Shown in pieces: positions 35,901-42,795 of a stretch of DNA of 64,000 nucleotides (its first letter is position 1; each line of letters begins with the position of its first letter). Made by a program: the position numbers and the translations under genes. Origin of the DNA: Spartobacteria bacterium (GTDB lineage Bacteria; Verrucomicrobiota; Verrucomicrobiia; Chthoniobacterales; UBA10450); contig PNAS01000017.1 in the NCBI GenBank assembly GCA_003169695.1, positions 62,001-126,000 of the forward strand. The letters run 5' to 3'. Under the pieces are notes generated by a model. It did no database searches. It had not been told where the DNA came from and saw nothing but the letters and a program-made list of their open reading frames with translations.

Positions 35901-36736
35901 GCGAAAAATCCAACGAGCAGTCTGAAAGGGAGGGAGAGGCTCACGCCGAGCCGTCGGCGCCATCAGTCGAACTCGACGAATCTCAGCTCGCGCAAATCAT
36001 TGCGGACCTCACCCGGCAGCTCGACAACATGGGCCCGGTGAACCTCGACGCGGTACACGAATATGACGAGCTCGAAGAGCGTTACCGTTTTCTGGAAACG
36101 CAAAACAGCGATTTGATCGCGGCGCGCCGCGAAGTGCTCGACGTCATCATCCGGATCAACAGCACGACGCAAAAGCTTTTCGCCGAAACCTTCGCGCAAG
36201 TGCGGATCAATTTTCGCGAGATGTTTGGAGAACTCTTCGACGGCGGGCGCGCCGATCTTTCGCTCCTGGATGAGAACGATCCGCTTAACTGCGGAATCGA
36301 AATCAGCGCGCGACCGCCCGGGAAACAGTTGCAAAGCATCTCCCTTCTTTCCGGCGGCGAGCGCACGATGACAGCAGTCGCGTTGCTCTTTGCGATCTAC
36401 ATGGTGCGGCCAAGTCCATTCTGCATCCTCGATGAAATGGACGCGCCACTGGATGAGAGCAACATCAACCGGTTCATCCGCGTGCTGGAGCGCTTCGTTT
36501 CGCAAAGCCAGTTCATCATCATCACGCATAACAAGCGCACGATCGCAAAGGCGGACATCTTGTACGGCGTCACGATGGAAGAGCGCGGCGTGAGCAAGCT
36601 GGTCGGAATGAAATTAACTGAAGAGCGCGGCAGCGACGGAGAGTTGAGACGGCCGCGGGCGGAGCAGACCGTTACGCAACGGCATTTCCCCTTGGAAGGC
36701 GCGGAGCAAGAGGAGAGCCTCGCCTTCGGCCGGTAG
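32975..36736 (+). CDS. smc: Chromosome segregation protein SMC
   Basis: 1253 residues, the size of bacterial SMC condensin. MHLQSLELIGFKSFADKT and the Walker A GPNGCGKSN lie in the N-terminal head. Long coiled coils flank the hinge (about 500-660, including IAGALVANLNVDHEFIPALE and GGEFISADGIIFGGST). The C-terminal head has LLSGGERTMTAVALLF (signature) and FCILDEMDAPLDESN (Walker B). Between the coil and the C-terminal head (about residue 980) is a short extra stretch, EREGEAHAEPSAPS, whose DNA (GGCTCACGCCGAGCC) is palindromic, possibly a repeat remnant. It organises and compacts DNA together with ScpA and ScpB, which are not in the window. Confidence 0.96.
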   Translation: MHLQSLELIGFKSFADKTVFEFHEGVTAIVGPNGCGKSNVLDAVRWVLGEQSAKALRGGEMADVIFNGTETRKPVGFGEVSLTFTNCGSDLGVDWHDVRVTRRVYRDGNSEYLLNKTPCRLRDIQSLFADTGVGRSAYSIMEQGKIDLILSSRPEDRRTVFEEAAGITKYKTQKREALRKLEATEANLLRIGDIIKEVKRQIGSLQRQAGKARRYQALLADLQVLDTHHSHRQLNELQSQAEKGRREVVRLEEAEQSAHAKIEASENELAAKRRDLDEIDGKIADARAEVQRLQSEMAALRNRIDFNRQRAQELGELIGRYESDIAAAETKRSEQETQIHEADALIARTNQLLETKENEVEQLTETLRAARTERAQREDELQSLHLSLSKFESRITTFQNDVTGVTARRDATVARISELSRAISEETHHVEEARANLVRAQAAMESEQQTTEKLRQTLRQSEEQQKQDQSGLAHAEKEIGRVDRMVAEKQARLEVLRQMTEEGEGLEKGSQAVLKGLNDPDRIRPAIAGALVANLNVDHEFIPALEAAFGRAMHAVILHKTALAAEIFQTLTENKSGQAALAVPDWSADLPNTPSLNLPEGALAWAIEKVDAPEALAPIVRRLLRDVVIVSDLATALELKKRAGDLQYATLGGEFISADGIIFGGSTIAANDSLLGRKAILTSLSQESDALEAERQILIATRNRGQEQVDAAIGAVEEARRSHETAQRNHSQASIQILSAERVVQDVEQKLTGLQTEKTTLEQQVRSADERIVQLETELGSQRKTFDEELERKSAAELARENARSQEEETAEKLNELRLAVATERQRHESLVNHRQPMAARETELADLVAARHGDIATYQDRLALQAKESDEAEARILSQTSQLEAAGEAVATLAEERGARLATVNEQESQVRALRDSLNDLRDLRGKQEVRQTQLQLRIENLAEHVMRRYQIDLRTFTTDSFAFQKTLSVVTKRREKSNEQSEREGEAHAEPSAPSVELDESQLAQIIADLTRQLDNMGPVNLDAVHEYDELEERYRFLETQNSDLIAARREVLDVIIRINSTTQKLFAETFAQVRINFREMFGELFDGGRADLSLLDENDPLNCGIEISARPPGKQLQSISLLSGGERTMTAVALLFAIYMVRPSPFCILDEMDAPLDESNINRFIRVLERFVSQSQFIIITHNKRTIAKADILYGVTMEERGVSKLVGMKLTEERGSDGELRRPRAEQTVTQRHFPLEGAEQEESLAFGR

Positions 36737-36737
36737 G

Positions 36738-36820
36738 CTGTAGCCGCTTCGTTGTGCGCAGCGCGTGGAACACGCCGACGCTCGATCGAAGCAACTTCAC
36801 GCATCGCGAAGTGGCTACAG
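36738..36820. repeat. Inverted-repeat element between smc and the E1 alpha gene
   Basis: Left arm CTGTAGCCGCTTCG and right arm CGCGAAGTGGCTACAG pair as imperfect inverted ends of an 83-bp element that starts just after the smc stop. The design resembles families A and B but the sequence differs. Only one copy is seen in this window. Confidence 0.55.
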
Positions 36821-36887
36821 TGGATTGCGAATTGGTCGCAGGAAAAAACACTTTGCGCCACTTTCGGCTCAATGGCTAACTCGTGGG

Positions 36888-37913
36888 ATGCTCCAAACCG
36901 CCGAACGTGGCGCTTCCACTTCGAAAAAAGCGCCGCACGAAAAATACCTCGAGGCGTTCCGCATCATGCTCCAGACGCGGATTTTCGAGGAGAAGCTCGC
37001 GAGTCTTTACCGGGGCGGTTTGATTACCGGCGGCGTTTACATCGGCAGAGGCCAGGAAGCGGTGAGCGTATCCTGCGGAATTTTCTTGCAGAAGGGCGAT
37101 GTCTTTGCACCGCTCATTCGCGATCAGGCCGGCCGTTCCGCTTTCGGTGAACCGCTGCTCGACGTGGCGCGCACTTATCTTGGTTCGCGACTCGGTCCGA
37201 TGCGCGGGCGCGATGGGAATATTCATCGCGGTTGCCCGAAGACGGGGCAGCTCGCGATGATCAGCCATCTCGGCGCGATGATTCCGGTCGTCGTCGGCAA
37301 ATTGCTCGCGAAGCGCATGAAGGGCGAGAAAGGTTTTATTGGGCTAACGACAATTGGGGAAGGCGGCATGCAGACTGGTGCGACGCACGAAGGGATGAAC
37401 ATCGCCGCGGTCGAGCATGTGCCGCTGGTCCTCGTCGCGACAAACAATCATTACGCCTACTCCACACCTAACGACCGCCAGTTCGCTTGTGCGGATCTAG
37501 TCGATCGTGCGAAAGGCTACGGTTACGAAGGCAGCTCGGCCGACGGCACTGACCTGACGCAGTGCCTCGACACCATCGGCGCCGCAGTCAAGCGCGCGCG
37601 TGCTGGTCGTCCACCGCAGCTCGTCGTCGCATCGACTCTGCGTCTCGCTGGTCACGGTGAGCATGACGACGCGAGCTACGTGACCGATGACATTCGGCGC
37701 GAGCCATTCGCGCAAGATTCATTACAACGCGCCGAGCAGTTGATTCTCGAACAGGAACTACTGGATCGCGAAGGCTTGCAGCAAATGCGGGCCGAAATCG
37801 CGGCCGAAGTCGACGAGGCCGTCGCGACTGCGCAGCAGGAAGACGCGCCCGTCGGCAGCGAAGAAGATTGGTGCGCGGTCTCGACGCGCGAACTCGTCGA
37901 CCAAATTCCGTGA
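36888..37913 (+). CDS. Thiamine-diphosphate dehydrogenase E1 component, alpha subunit (pyruvate/acetoin type)
   Basis: 341 residues from ATG 36888; the frame continues upstream into the repeat but without similarity. Decarboxylates a 2-oxo acid with ThDP. EKYLEAFRIMLQTRIFEEKLASLYRGG is the typical E1 alpha start, IRDQAGRSAFGEP follows, and the ThDP motif is GEGGMQTGATHEGMN ... ATNNHYAYSTP. The E1 beta gene overlaps its stop (GTGA) and E2 follows, so the complex is pyruvate dehydrogenase or an acetoin/branched-chain relative. No E3 gene is nearby. Confidence 0.88.
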   Translation: MLQTAERGASTSKKAPHEKYLEAFRIMLQTRIFEEKLASLYRGGLITGGVYIGRGQEAVSVSCGIFLQKGDVFAPLIRDQAGRSAFGEPLLDVARTYLGSRLGPMRGRDGNIHRGCPKTGQLAMISHLGAMIPVVVGKLLAKRMKGEKGFIGLTTIGEGGMQTGATHEGMNIAAVEHVPLVLVATNNHYAYSTPNDRQFACADLVDRAKGYGYEGSSADGTDLTQCLDTIGAAVKRARAGRPPQLVVASTLRLAGHGEHDDASYVTDDIRREPFAQDSLQRAEQLILEQELLDREGLQQMRAEIAAEVDEAVATAQQEDAPVGSEEDWCAVSTRELVDQIP

Positions 37914-38878
37914 GCGTCACCTACCTCGAAGCGATCCGCGAGGCGCAGACTTATCTTCTCCGCGAAGATAAGCGCGTCTTCATCTACGGTCAGGACATCG
38001 CCGGAAAATTCGGTGGCGCGTTCAAAGCCACGAAAGGTCTGGCGGAACAATTTCCCGGGCGCGTCTTGAACACGCCGATCAGCGAAGACGCCATGGTCGG
38101 CACTGCGATCGGTGCAGCGATGGAAGGAATGCGGCCGATCGTGGAGATGCAATTCGCGGATTTCTCCAGCATCGCGCTTAACCAGATTCTCAATAATGCC
38201 GGCACGCAGTATTGGCGCACCCAGGTTCCCTGCCCGATCACCGTCCGCCTGCCCTCAGGCGGAACGAAAGGCAGCGGCCCATTCCACAGCCAGAGCATGG
38301 AAGGGCTTTACTCGCATTATCCCGGGCTGGTCGTCGTCACGCCCGCGACGGTCGAGGATGCCTACACGATGTTGATCGATGCGGTCGCGATCGACGACCC
38401 AGTCATCTATTGCGAGCACAAGTATCTTTATTACCATCTCAAGGCCGACGCGCTCCCGACGGAGAAATTGCCGATCGGGAAAGCACGAGTCGTTAGGCCG
38501 GGCCGCGATCTCAGCATCGTGACCAATAGCGCGATGGTGCATGAGGCGCTCGCCGTCGCGCAGCAATTCAGTGCCGACGGCATCGAGATCGAAGTGGTCG
38601 ATCTGCGATCGGTCAAGCCGCTCGATACGGGAACCGTCCTCGCGTCGGTCGCGCGCACGGGGCGATTGCTTTGCGTCGGCGAAGCATTCCCGTGGGGCGG
38701 CGTGACGGCGGAAGTGATCGCGCGCGTCGCGAGCGAAGGATTCCATCTGCTCGATGCCGCGCCGGCACGCATCAACGCGAAGGACACCCCAATTCCTTAT
38801 CACCCGAATCTTTGGAGCGAGCATCGGCCCAACGCGAAGACGATCGCGGCAAAAGCGCGCCAGGTTCTGGCCGAATAA
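37910..38878 (+). CDS. Thiamine-diphosphate dehydrogenase E1 component, beta subunit
   Basis: 322 residues from GTG 37910, overlapping the E1 alpha stop. SVTYLEAIREAQTYLLREDKR, VFIYGQDIAGKFGGAFKAT and NTPISEDAMVGTAIGAAMEG are canonical. The transketolase-like pyrimidine domain is followed by the C-terminal domain (KARVVRPGRDLSIVTNSAMVHEAL and VDLRSVKPLDTGTVLASVARTGR). It forms the alpha2beta2 E1 with the upstream gene. E2 starts 2 bp after the stop. Confidence 0.92.
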   Translation: MSVTYLEAIREAQTYLLREDKRVFIYGQDIAGKFGGAFKATKGLAEQFPGRVLNTPISEDAMVGTAIGAAMEGMRPIVEMQFADFSSIALNQILNNAGTQYWRTQVPCPITVRLPSGGTKGSGPFHSQSMEGLYSHYPGLVVVTPATVEDAYTMLIDAVAIDDPVIYCEHKYLYYHLKADALPTEKLPIGKARVVRPGRDLSIVTNSAMVHEALAVAQQFSADGIEIEVVDLRSVKPLDTGTVLASVARTGRLLCVGEAFPWGGVTAEVIARVASEGFHLLDAAPARINAKDTPIPYHPNLWSEHRPNAKTIAAKARQVLAE

Positions 38879-38880
38879 TT

Positions 38881-40152
38881 ATGCCGAAAATTCCAATCAC
38901 CATGCCGCAGCTCGGCGAATCGATGGCGGAAGCGACGATCGTCGCGATCAAAGTCCAGCCGGGCGACAAAGTTTCTGCCGACCAGGAGATCATCGAGGTC
39001 GAGACCGATAAGGCCGTCATGGGTGTGACGACGCCGTGCGCGGGTGAGATCGCGAAGATCGATGCCGAGGTGAAGGGAACTTATGCCGTCGGTGCGGTGC
39101 TCGGTTATGTTGAAGCGAGCGACGCCGATGCCGCGCGCTTCCAGAAGCGCGCGCCGCAGCCGCCGAAAGGCGACATGGCGAAGGAGGTGCCGGGGCGCGA
39201 AGAGGAATCGGCGAAAGCTGTGCGGACGCAAGGCGGAAGCGGCTCGCACTTCCAAATCGACGAAGCAGGCGTTCCGCCGGTGGCGGCTGGTTCGCATTTC
39301 CAAGTCGATCAAGCTGGTGTGCTGCCCGTTCCCGCTGGCGCAAAGGGCGCGGGCTATCTTTCGCCAAGGATTCGCGCGCGCATGGCCGAGCTGCAATTGA
39401 CCCAAGCCGATCTTGCGGGGATCGCCGGCAGCGGCAACGCGGGTCGGGTCACGATCAAAGATCTCGAGAATTTCCTTGGCTCAATTCAGGAGCATCCCGC
39501 CGAACAAGCAAGCGCAATTCGGACCGGCGTGGCTGATGCGATGCGACGCAGTTGGACGCGACCACTCGCCACGGTTGGCCTTTCCGTTTGTCTCGATCCC
39601 GTGTTGCAGGACCGCGCGAAGCGTGATCCGAAGCCGGGACCTGCGCTCTACGCGCTGCGCGCGCTCGCGCTCGCGCTCGCGGAGCAACCGAATGCCGCCA
39701 CGCGTCTCATTGGCGGACGCGCGATTCGCTCCGAATCGATCGACATCGGCGTCGCGGTAGAAGCGCAGGACGGCATCATGGTTCCGGTGATTCGGAACGC
39801 CGACAAAACTTCACTCGCCGACCTAACGAGTCGTTATACGGACTTGGTCGATCTCGCGCGACGCCGCCGGGTCACTGGTGAGATGACTTCAGGTGGAATT
39901 GCATCTATTTCGAATTTCGGCACGTTCGGCTTGGAATGGGGCACGCCGATTCCGTTGCCCGACCAGACGCTGCTGCTGGGGCTGGGCGTGGGCAAAAAAG
40001 TTCCCGCGTGGGATGAAGGCAAAGGCGAATTCGTTCCGCGCACGGAAGCGCAAGTCACGCTCAGCTTCGATCACCGTAGCCTCGATGGCGGCGGAGCGGG
40101 GCGATTGCTGAAACGGGTTGCGGAGTTGCTCGGCGATCCGACGAAGCTTTAG
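38881..40152 (+). CDS. Dihydrolipoamide acyltransferase, E2 component
   Basis: 423 residues from ATG 38881. Residues 1-80 form a lipoyl domain with Lys44 in EVETDKAVMGV. The linker contains a near-perfect internal duplication (GSHFQIDEAGVPPV and GSHFQVDQAGVLPV, about 120-150). The E3/E1-binding domain is at about 157-198 (YLSPRIRARMAELQL, GNAGRVTIKDLENFL). The acyltransferase domain follows, with the active-site motif FDHRSLDGGGAGRLL near the C-terminus. ISNFGTFGLEWGTPI is also typical. It transfers the acyl group from E1 to CoA. Confidence 0.9.
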   Translation: MPKIPITMPQLGESMAEATIVAIKVQPGDKVSADQEIIEVETDKAVMGVTTPCAGEIAKIDAEVKGTYAVGAVLGYVEASDADAARFQKRAPQPPKGDMAKEVPGREEESAKAVRTQGGSGSHFQIDEAGVPPVAAGSHFQVDQAGVLPVPAGAKGAGYLSPRIRARMAELQLTQADLAGIAGSGNAGRVTIKDLENFLGSIQEHPAEQASAIRTGVADAMRRSWTRPLATVGLSVCLDPVLQDRAKRDPKPGPALYALRALALALAEQPNAATRLIGGRAIRSESIDIGVAVEAQDGIMVPVIRNADKTSLADLTSRYTDLVDLARRRRVTGEMTSGGIASISNFGTFGLEWGTPIPLPDQTLLLGLGVGKKVPAWDEGKGEFVPRTEAQVTLSFDHRSLDGGGAGRLLKRVAELLGDPTKL

Positions 40153-40168
40153 AGACGCCACGCAGCGG

Positions 40169-40334
40169 TGTCATCCCGAGCCGCGCAGACGGCGAGGGAA
40201 CTCACAATGGCTCTAAGATACCCGAGCCAAGAGCCGTAATGCTCGATGCTATAACTGCGTCCTTTGCCAAGCGTGACGCGAGCTTTGTTTTTCGACTGCG
40301 AGGTCCCTCGCCGTCTACGCGGCTCGGGATAACA
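40169..40334. repeat. Family A inverted-repeat element, copy 2 (166 bp)
   Basis: Left arm 40169-40205 begins TGTCATCCCGAGCCGCGCAG. The right arm (40298-40334) is its reverse complement with about four substitutions. The middle differs from copy 1. It lies between the E2 gene and the Fe-S gene group. Confidence 0.85.
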
Positions 40335-40414
40335 AGGCTTCCACGTCTAATCCAATCTGTCGCTTGCCTACCGTGCCTTGCAGATTGAGTCGCGGCAATT
40401 ACGTTGCCGGGAAG

Positions 40415-40963
40415 ATGAACCTGTCTGCCCCAATCGCTCCGAACATCACCATGCGGGAATTGCTCGCGCAGTTCCCGGGCGCGCAACGCGCGCTTTTTCG
40501 CAAGTATCACATCGGGGGATGCAGCAGTTGCGGATTTAGTCCGGATGAAACGCTCGCGGGCGTCTGCGCTCGCAACGAAAACTTAGACGTGGATGACGTG
40601 ACCGAACACATCGTCGCCAGTCACGAGGCGGACGTCGCGATGCAGATCGCGCCGCGCGAACTGTCGGATCGCATCGCAAGCGGTGAAAAAGTCTACCTCC
40701 TCGACGTGCGCACGCGGGAGGAATGGGAAGCGGTCAAGTTGGCAGACTCGCATCTATTCACGCAAGAGCTGATGCAGGAAATTTTGGCCGAAGAATCGCG
40801 CACGCATCTTTTTGTCATTTACGACCATAAAGGCGCGCGAAGCATGGACGCCGCGGCGTTCTTTCAAGGGCACGGGTTCGAGAACGTGAAAAGCCTGCTT
40901 GGCGGAATCGATGCGTGGAGCGCCGAAGTCGACTCTAAGTTACCACGATATCACCTCGAATGA
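40415..40963 (+). CDS. CxxC-motif plus inactive rhodanese-like protein
   Basis: 182 residues from ATG 40415. Residues about 10-75 form a small domain, MRELLAQFPGAQRALFRKYH then GGCSSCGF (Cys36, Cys39), similar to the N-terminal helical domain of ScdA/DUF542 or DUF1858 proteins that occur with Fe-S repair functions. Residues about 75-175 are a rhodanese fold (YLLDVRTREEWEAVKL, GGIDAWSAE), but the active-site loop reads DHKGARS, with Asp137 in the place of the catalytic Cys, so sulfur transfer is not expected. The gene overlaps the NifU/IscU-like gene (ATGA), suggesting a partner or regulatory role in Fe-S cluster work. Confidence 0.7.
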   Translation: MNLSAPIAPNITMRELLAQFPGAQRALFRKYHIGGCSSCGFSPDETLAGVCARNENLDVDDVTEHIVASHEADVAMQIAPRELSDRIASGEKVYLLDVRTREEWEAVKLADSHLFTQELMQEILAEESRTHLFVIYDHKGARSMDAAAFFQGHGFENVKSLLGGIDAWSAEVDSKLPRYHLE

Positions 40964-41493
40964 GCGATTCAGTAAACGACGATTTGCAGACTCGGATCGA
41001 AGACGCAGTCAAGAATCCGCGCAATCTTGGGGAGATGAAAGATGCCGACGCGATTGGCACGGTCGGCAGTGCCGATTGCGGCGACATGTTGCGGATGTGG
41101 GTGAAATTCAAGGAGGAAGGCGGACGCAAAGTGATTGATCGCGCGACCTTTCAAACTTTCGGCTGCCAGACAGCGATCGCGGTGGCGAGCGTTGCGACGG
41201 AGATGCTCGCCGGCAAGACGATCGCGGAAGCAAAATCGATGTCTGGCGAGGACCTCGCGGCGCCACTTGGTGCGTTGCCGCCCATGAAAATTCATTGCGC
41301 ACAATTGGTGGAAGGTGCGTTGCGTTCGGCGTTGAGCGGTGAGGAAGCGTTGAAGGAACCAGAGCAGAAAATCACCAGCGCTCCAACGCTGTTAAGTCAA
41401 CTCAACGCGGGTCAGGCTTCCGAGCACAAAGTCAAAATTGTTCTGGACCACCCAGGTAGGAACGCACCTCTAGGGCGTTCGACAATTCCCTGA
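40960..41493 (+). CDS. NifU/IscU-like Fe-S cluster scaffold protein
   Basis: 177 residues. The three scaffold cysteines are present: Cys40 in SADCGDMLRMWVKF, Cys69 in FQTFGCQTAIAVAS and Cys113 in MKIHCAQLVEGAL, with Asp42 next to the first. The core fold ends near residue 128. The remaining about 50 residues lack a NifU Fe-S or C-terminal domain, and the last 14 (HPGRNAPLGRSTIP) are encoded by the palindromic repeat at 41451-41546. It receives sulfur from a cysteine desulfurase, which is not encoded in this window. Confidence 0.88.
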   Translation: MSDSVNDDLQTRIEDAVKNPRNLGEMKDADAIGTVGSADCGDMLRMWVKFKEEGGRKVIDRATFQTFGCQTAIAVASVATEMLAGKTIAEAKSMSGEDLAAPLGALPPMKIHCAQLVEGALRSALSGEEALKEPEQKITSAPTLLSQLNAGQASEHKVKIVLDHPGRNAPLGRSTIP

Positions 41494-41546
41494 AGACACG
41501 CTTGCTGGAATAAATCGGATGCCTCGGAGAGGCATCCCTACCTGGT
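41451..41546. repeat. Dumbbell inverted-repeat element overlapping the end of the NifU-like gene
   Basis: Outer arms CCCAGGTAGG and CCTACCTGG enclose two inner hairpins: GAACGC/GCGTTC (about 41460-41480) and GATGCCTC/GAGGCATC (41518-41525 with 41529-41536). The NifU-like stop codon lies inside. A similar layout to the other elements here, but a different sequence. Confidence 0.75.
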
Positions 41547-41590
41547 GCTTTGACCAGCCGCACAGTTCCAGCGACATTGGGTAAACAGCC

Positions 41591-42151
41591 ATGCACGAAA
41601 ATACCGAATTCACTTTAACGCGGGATATTGACGCGATTCAGATCCCGAGCGGAAACAAAACAACAATCCCCGCCGGCACACCGGGCGTTATCACTCAGAC
41701 ACTCGGCGGCAGCTACACGATTGCGACCTACCAGGGTCTCGCGCGAGTGGCCGAAAAAGATTTGGACGCACTCGGTCTCGAGAAACCCGCCTCCGCGAAC
41801 GGAGCGAGGGAGAAAACTGCGCCGTCAACTTCGGGAGACGTCGATGATAAGGCAGTCTGGGATCAATTGCGGCAATGTTTCGACCCCGAGATTCCCGTGA
41901 ACATTGTTGATCTCGGTTTGGTTTACGATTGCCAGCTCACAAGGCGCCCGGAAGGCGGCGTGAAAGTAGATGTGAAAATGACGCTCACCGCGCCCGGCTG
42001 TGGAATGGGTCCGGCGATTGCGCATGATGCGCAAAGCAAAATCCTTACGATTGAAGGCGTCGACGAGGCGGAAGTTCAGCTCGTCTGGGATCCACCGTGG
42101 AACCAGAACATGATCAGTGAAGCGGGCCGGATGAAGCTCGGGATGGTGTAA
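41591..42151 (+). CDS. SufT-like Fe-S assembly protein (DUF59/MIP18 family)
   Basis: 186 residues. An N-terminal beta part (residues 1-60, FTLTRDIDAIQIPSGNKTTI, GTPGVITQTLGGSYTI) precedes a DUF59 domain (about 85-180): FDPEIPVNIVDLGLVYD, then MTLTAPGCGMGPAIAHDA with the conserved Cys, and VQLVWDPPWNQNMISE. This two-part layout matches proteins annotated as SufT, which help mature Fe-S enzymes such as aconitase and lipoate synthase. It follows the scaffold gene across the dumbbell repeat and is probably in the same functional group. Confidence 0.85.
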   Translation: MHENTEFTLTRDIDAIQIPSGNKTTIPAGTPGVITQTLGGSYTIATYQGLARVAEKDLDALGLEKPASANGAREKTAPSTSGDVDDKAVWDQLRQCFDPEIPVNIVDLGLVYDCQLTRRPEGGVKVDVKMTLTAPGCGMGPAIAHDAQSKILTIEGVDEAEVQLVWDPPWNQNMISEAGRMKLGMV

Positions 42152-42258
42152 ACGACAGAATATTTTTTCGGCGTTTGACAGCGATTGCGCCGGTCCTATA
42201 ATCCCCCTCCTCGCTCCCGCCGATTTTTTGCGCGGAACCCCATCAGCCACTAATTGTC

Positions 42259-42795
42259 ATGCCTTCTACCGAAATTATTCTAACCGAAAACATCCCCGGC
42301 CTCGGAGCTGAGGCGGATGTCGTCAAGGTGCGCCGCGGCTATGCGCGCAATTTTCTTTTGCCGCAGGGCAAAGCCTACGAAGTGACGAAGCGCAGTCTTC
42401 GGCAACTCGACAATTTGAAAGCGAAACGCGCCACACGCGAGGCGGCGGAATTGAACGAATCGGAAGAGCTCGCCCGCAGAATTGGCAAATTGAAGGTCGT
42501 CTTTACACTCGAGACCGGCGAGACCGGCAAGGCGTTCGGATCAGTCACCGCGCAAGACCTCGTGAAGCGGCTGAAGAACGAACTCGGCAACGAGATCGAT
42601 CGTCATCGCGTCGTGCTCGAACATCCGCTCAAGACGACCGGCGAACATGAAGTGTCGATCAAGTTGCATCACGACGTGACCGCGACATTTGCCTTCCAAA
42701 TAAAATCGGCGACGGAAGAGGCCCCAAAGGGCGATGCGGTCGGCGACGCCGGCGAAAAAAACCGACCACCGAAGAAACGACCAGAAACAAAATAA
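42259..42795 (+). CDS. rplI: 50S ribosomal protein L9
   Basis: 178 residues. The N-terminal domain has IILTENIPGLGAEADVVKV and GYARNFLLPQGKAYE (rRNA-binding), then the long connecting helix and the C-terminal domain (KVVFTLETGETGKAFGSVTAQDL, HRVVLEHPLKTTGEHEVSIKLH). A charged tail of about 28 residues follows, longer than the E. coli protein. The stop codon is followed immediately by the dnaB ATG with no spacer. Confidence 0.96.
   Translation: MPSTEIILTENIPGLGAEADVVKVRRGYARNFLLPQGKAYEVTKRSLRQLDNLKAKRATREAAELNESEELARRIGKLKVVFTLETGETGKAFGSVTAQDLVKRLKNELGNEIDRHRVVLEHPLKTTGEHEVSIKLHHDVTATFAFQIKSATEEAPKGDAVGDAGEKNRPPKKRPETK

Noticed and set aside
40136-40340. Family A copies as CRISPR repeats
   Set aside because: There are only two arms per site in inverted orientation, the copies are over 10 kb apart, and no cas genes are present.
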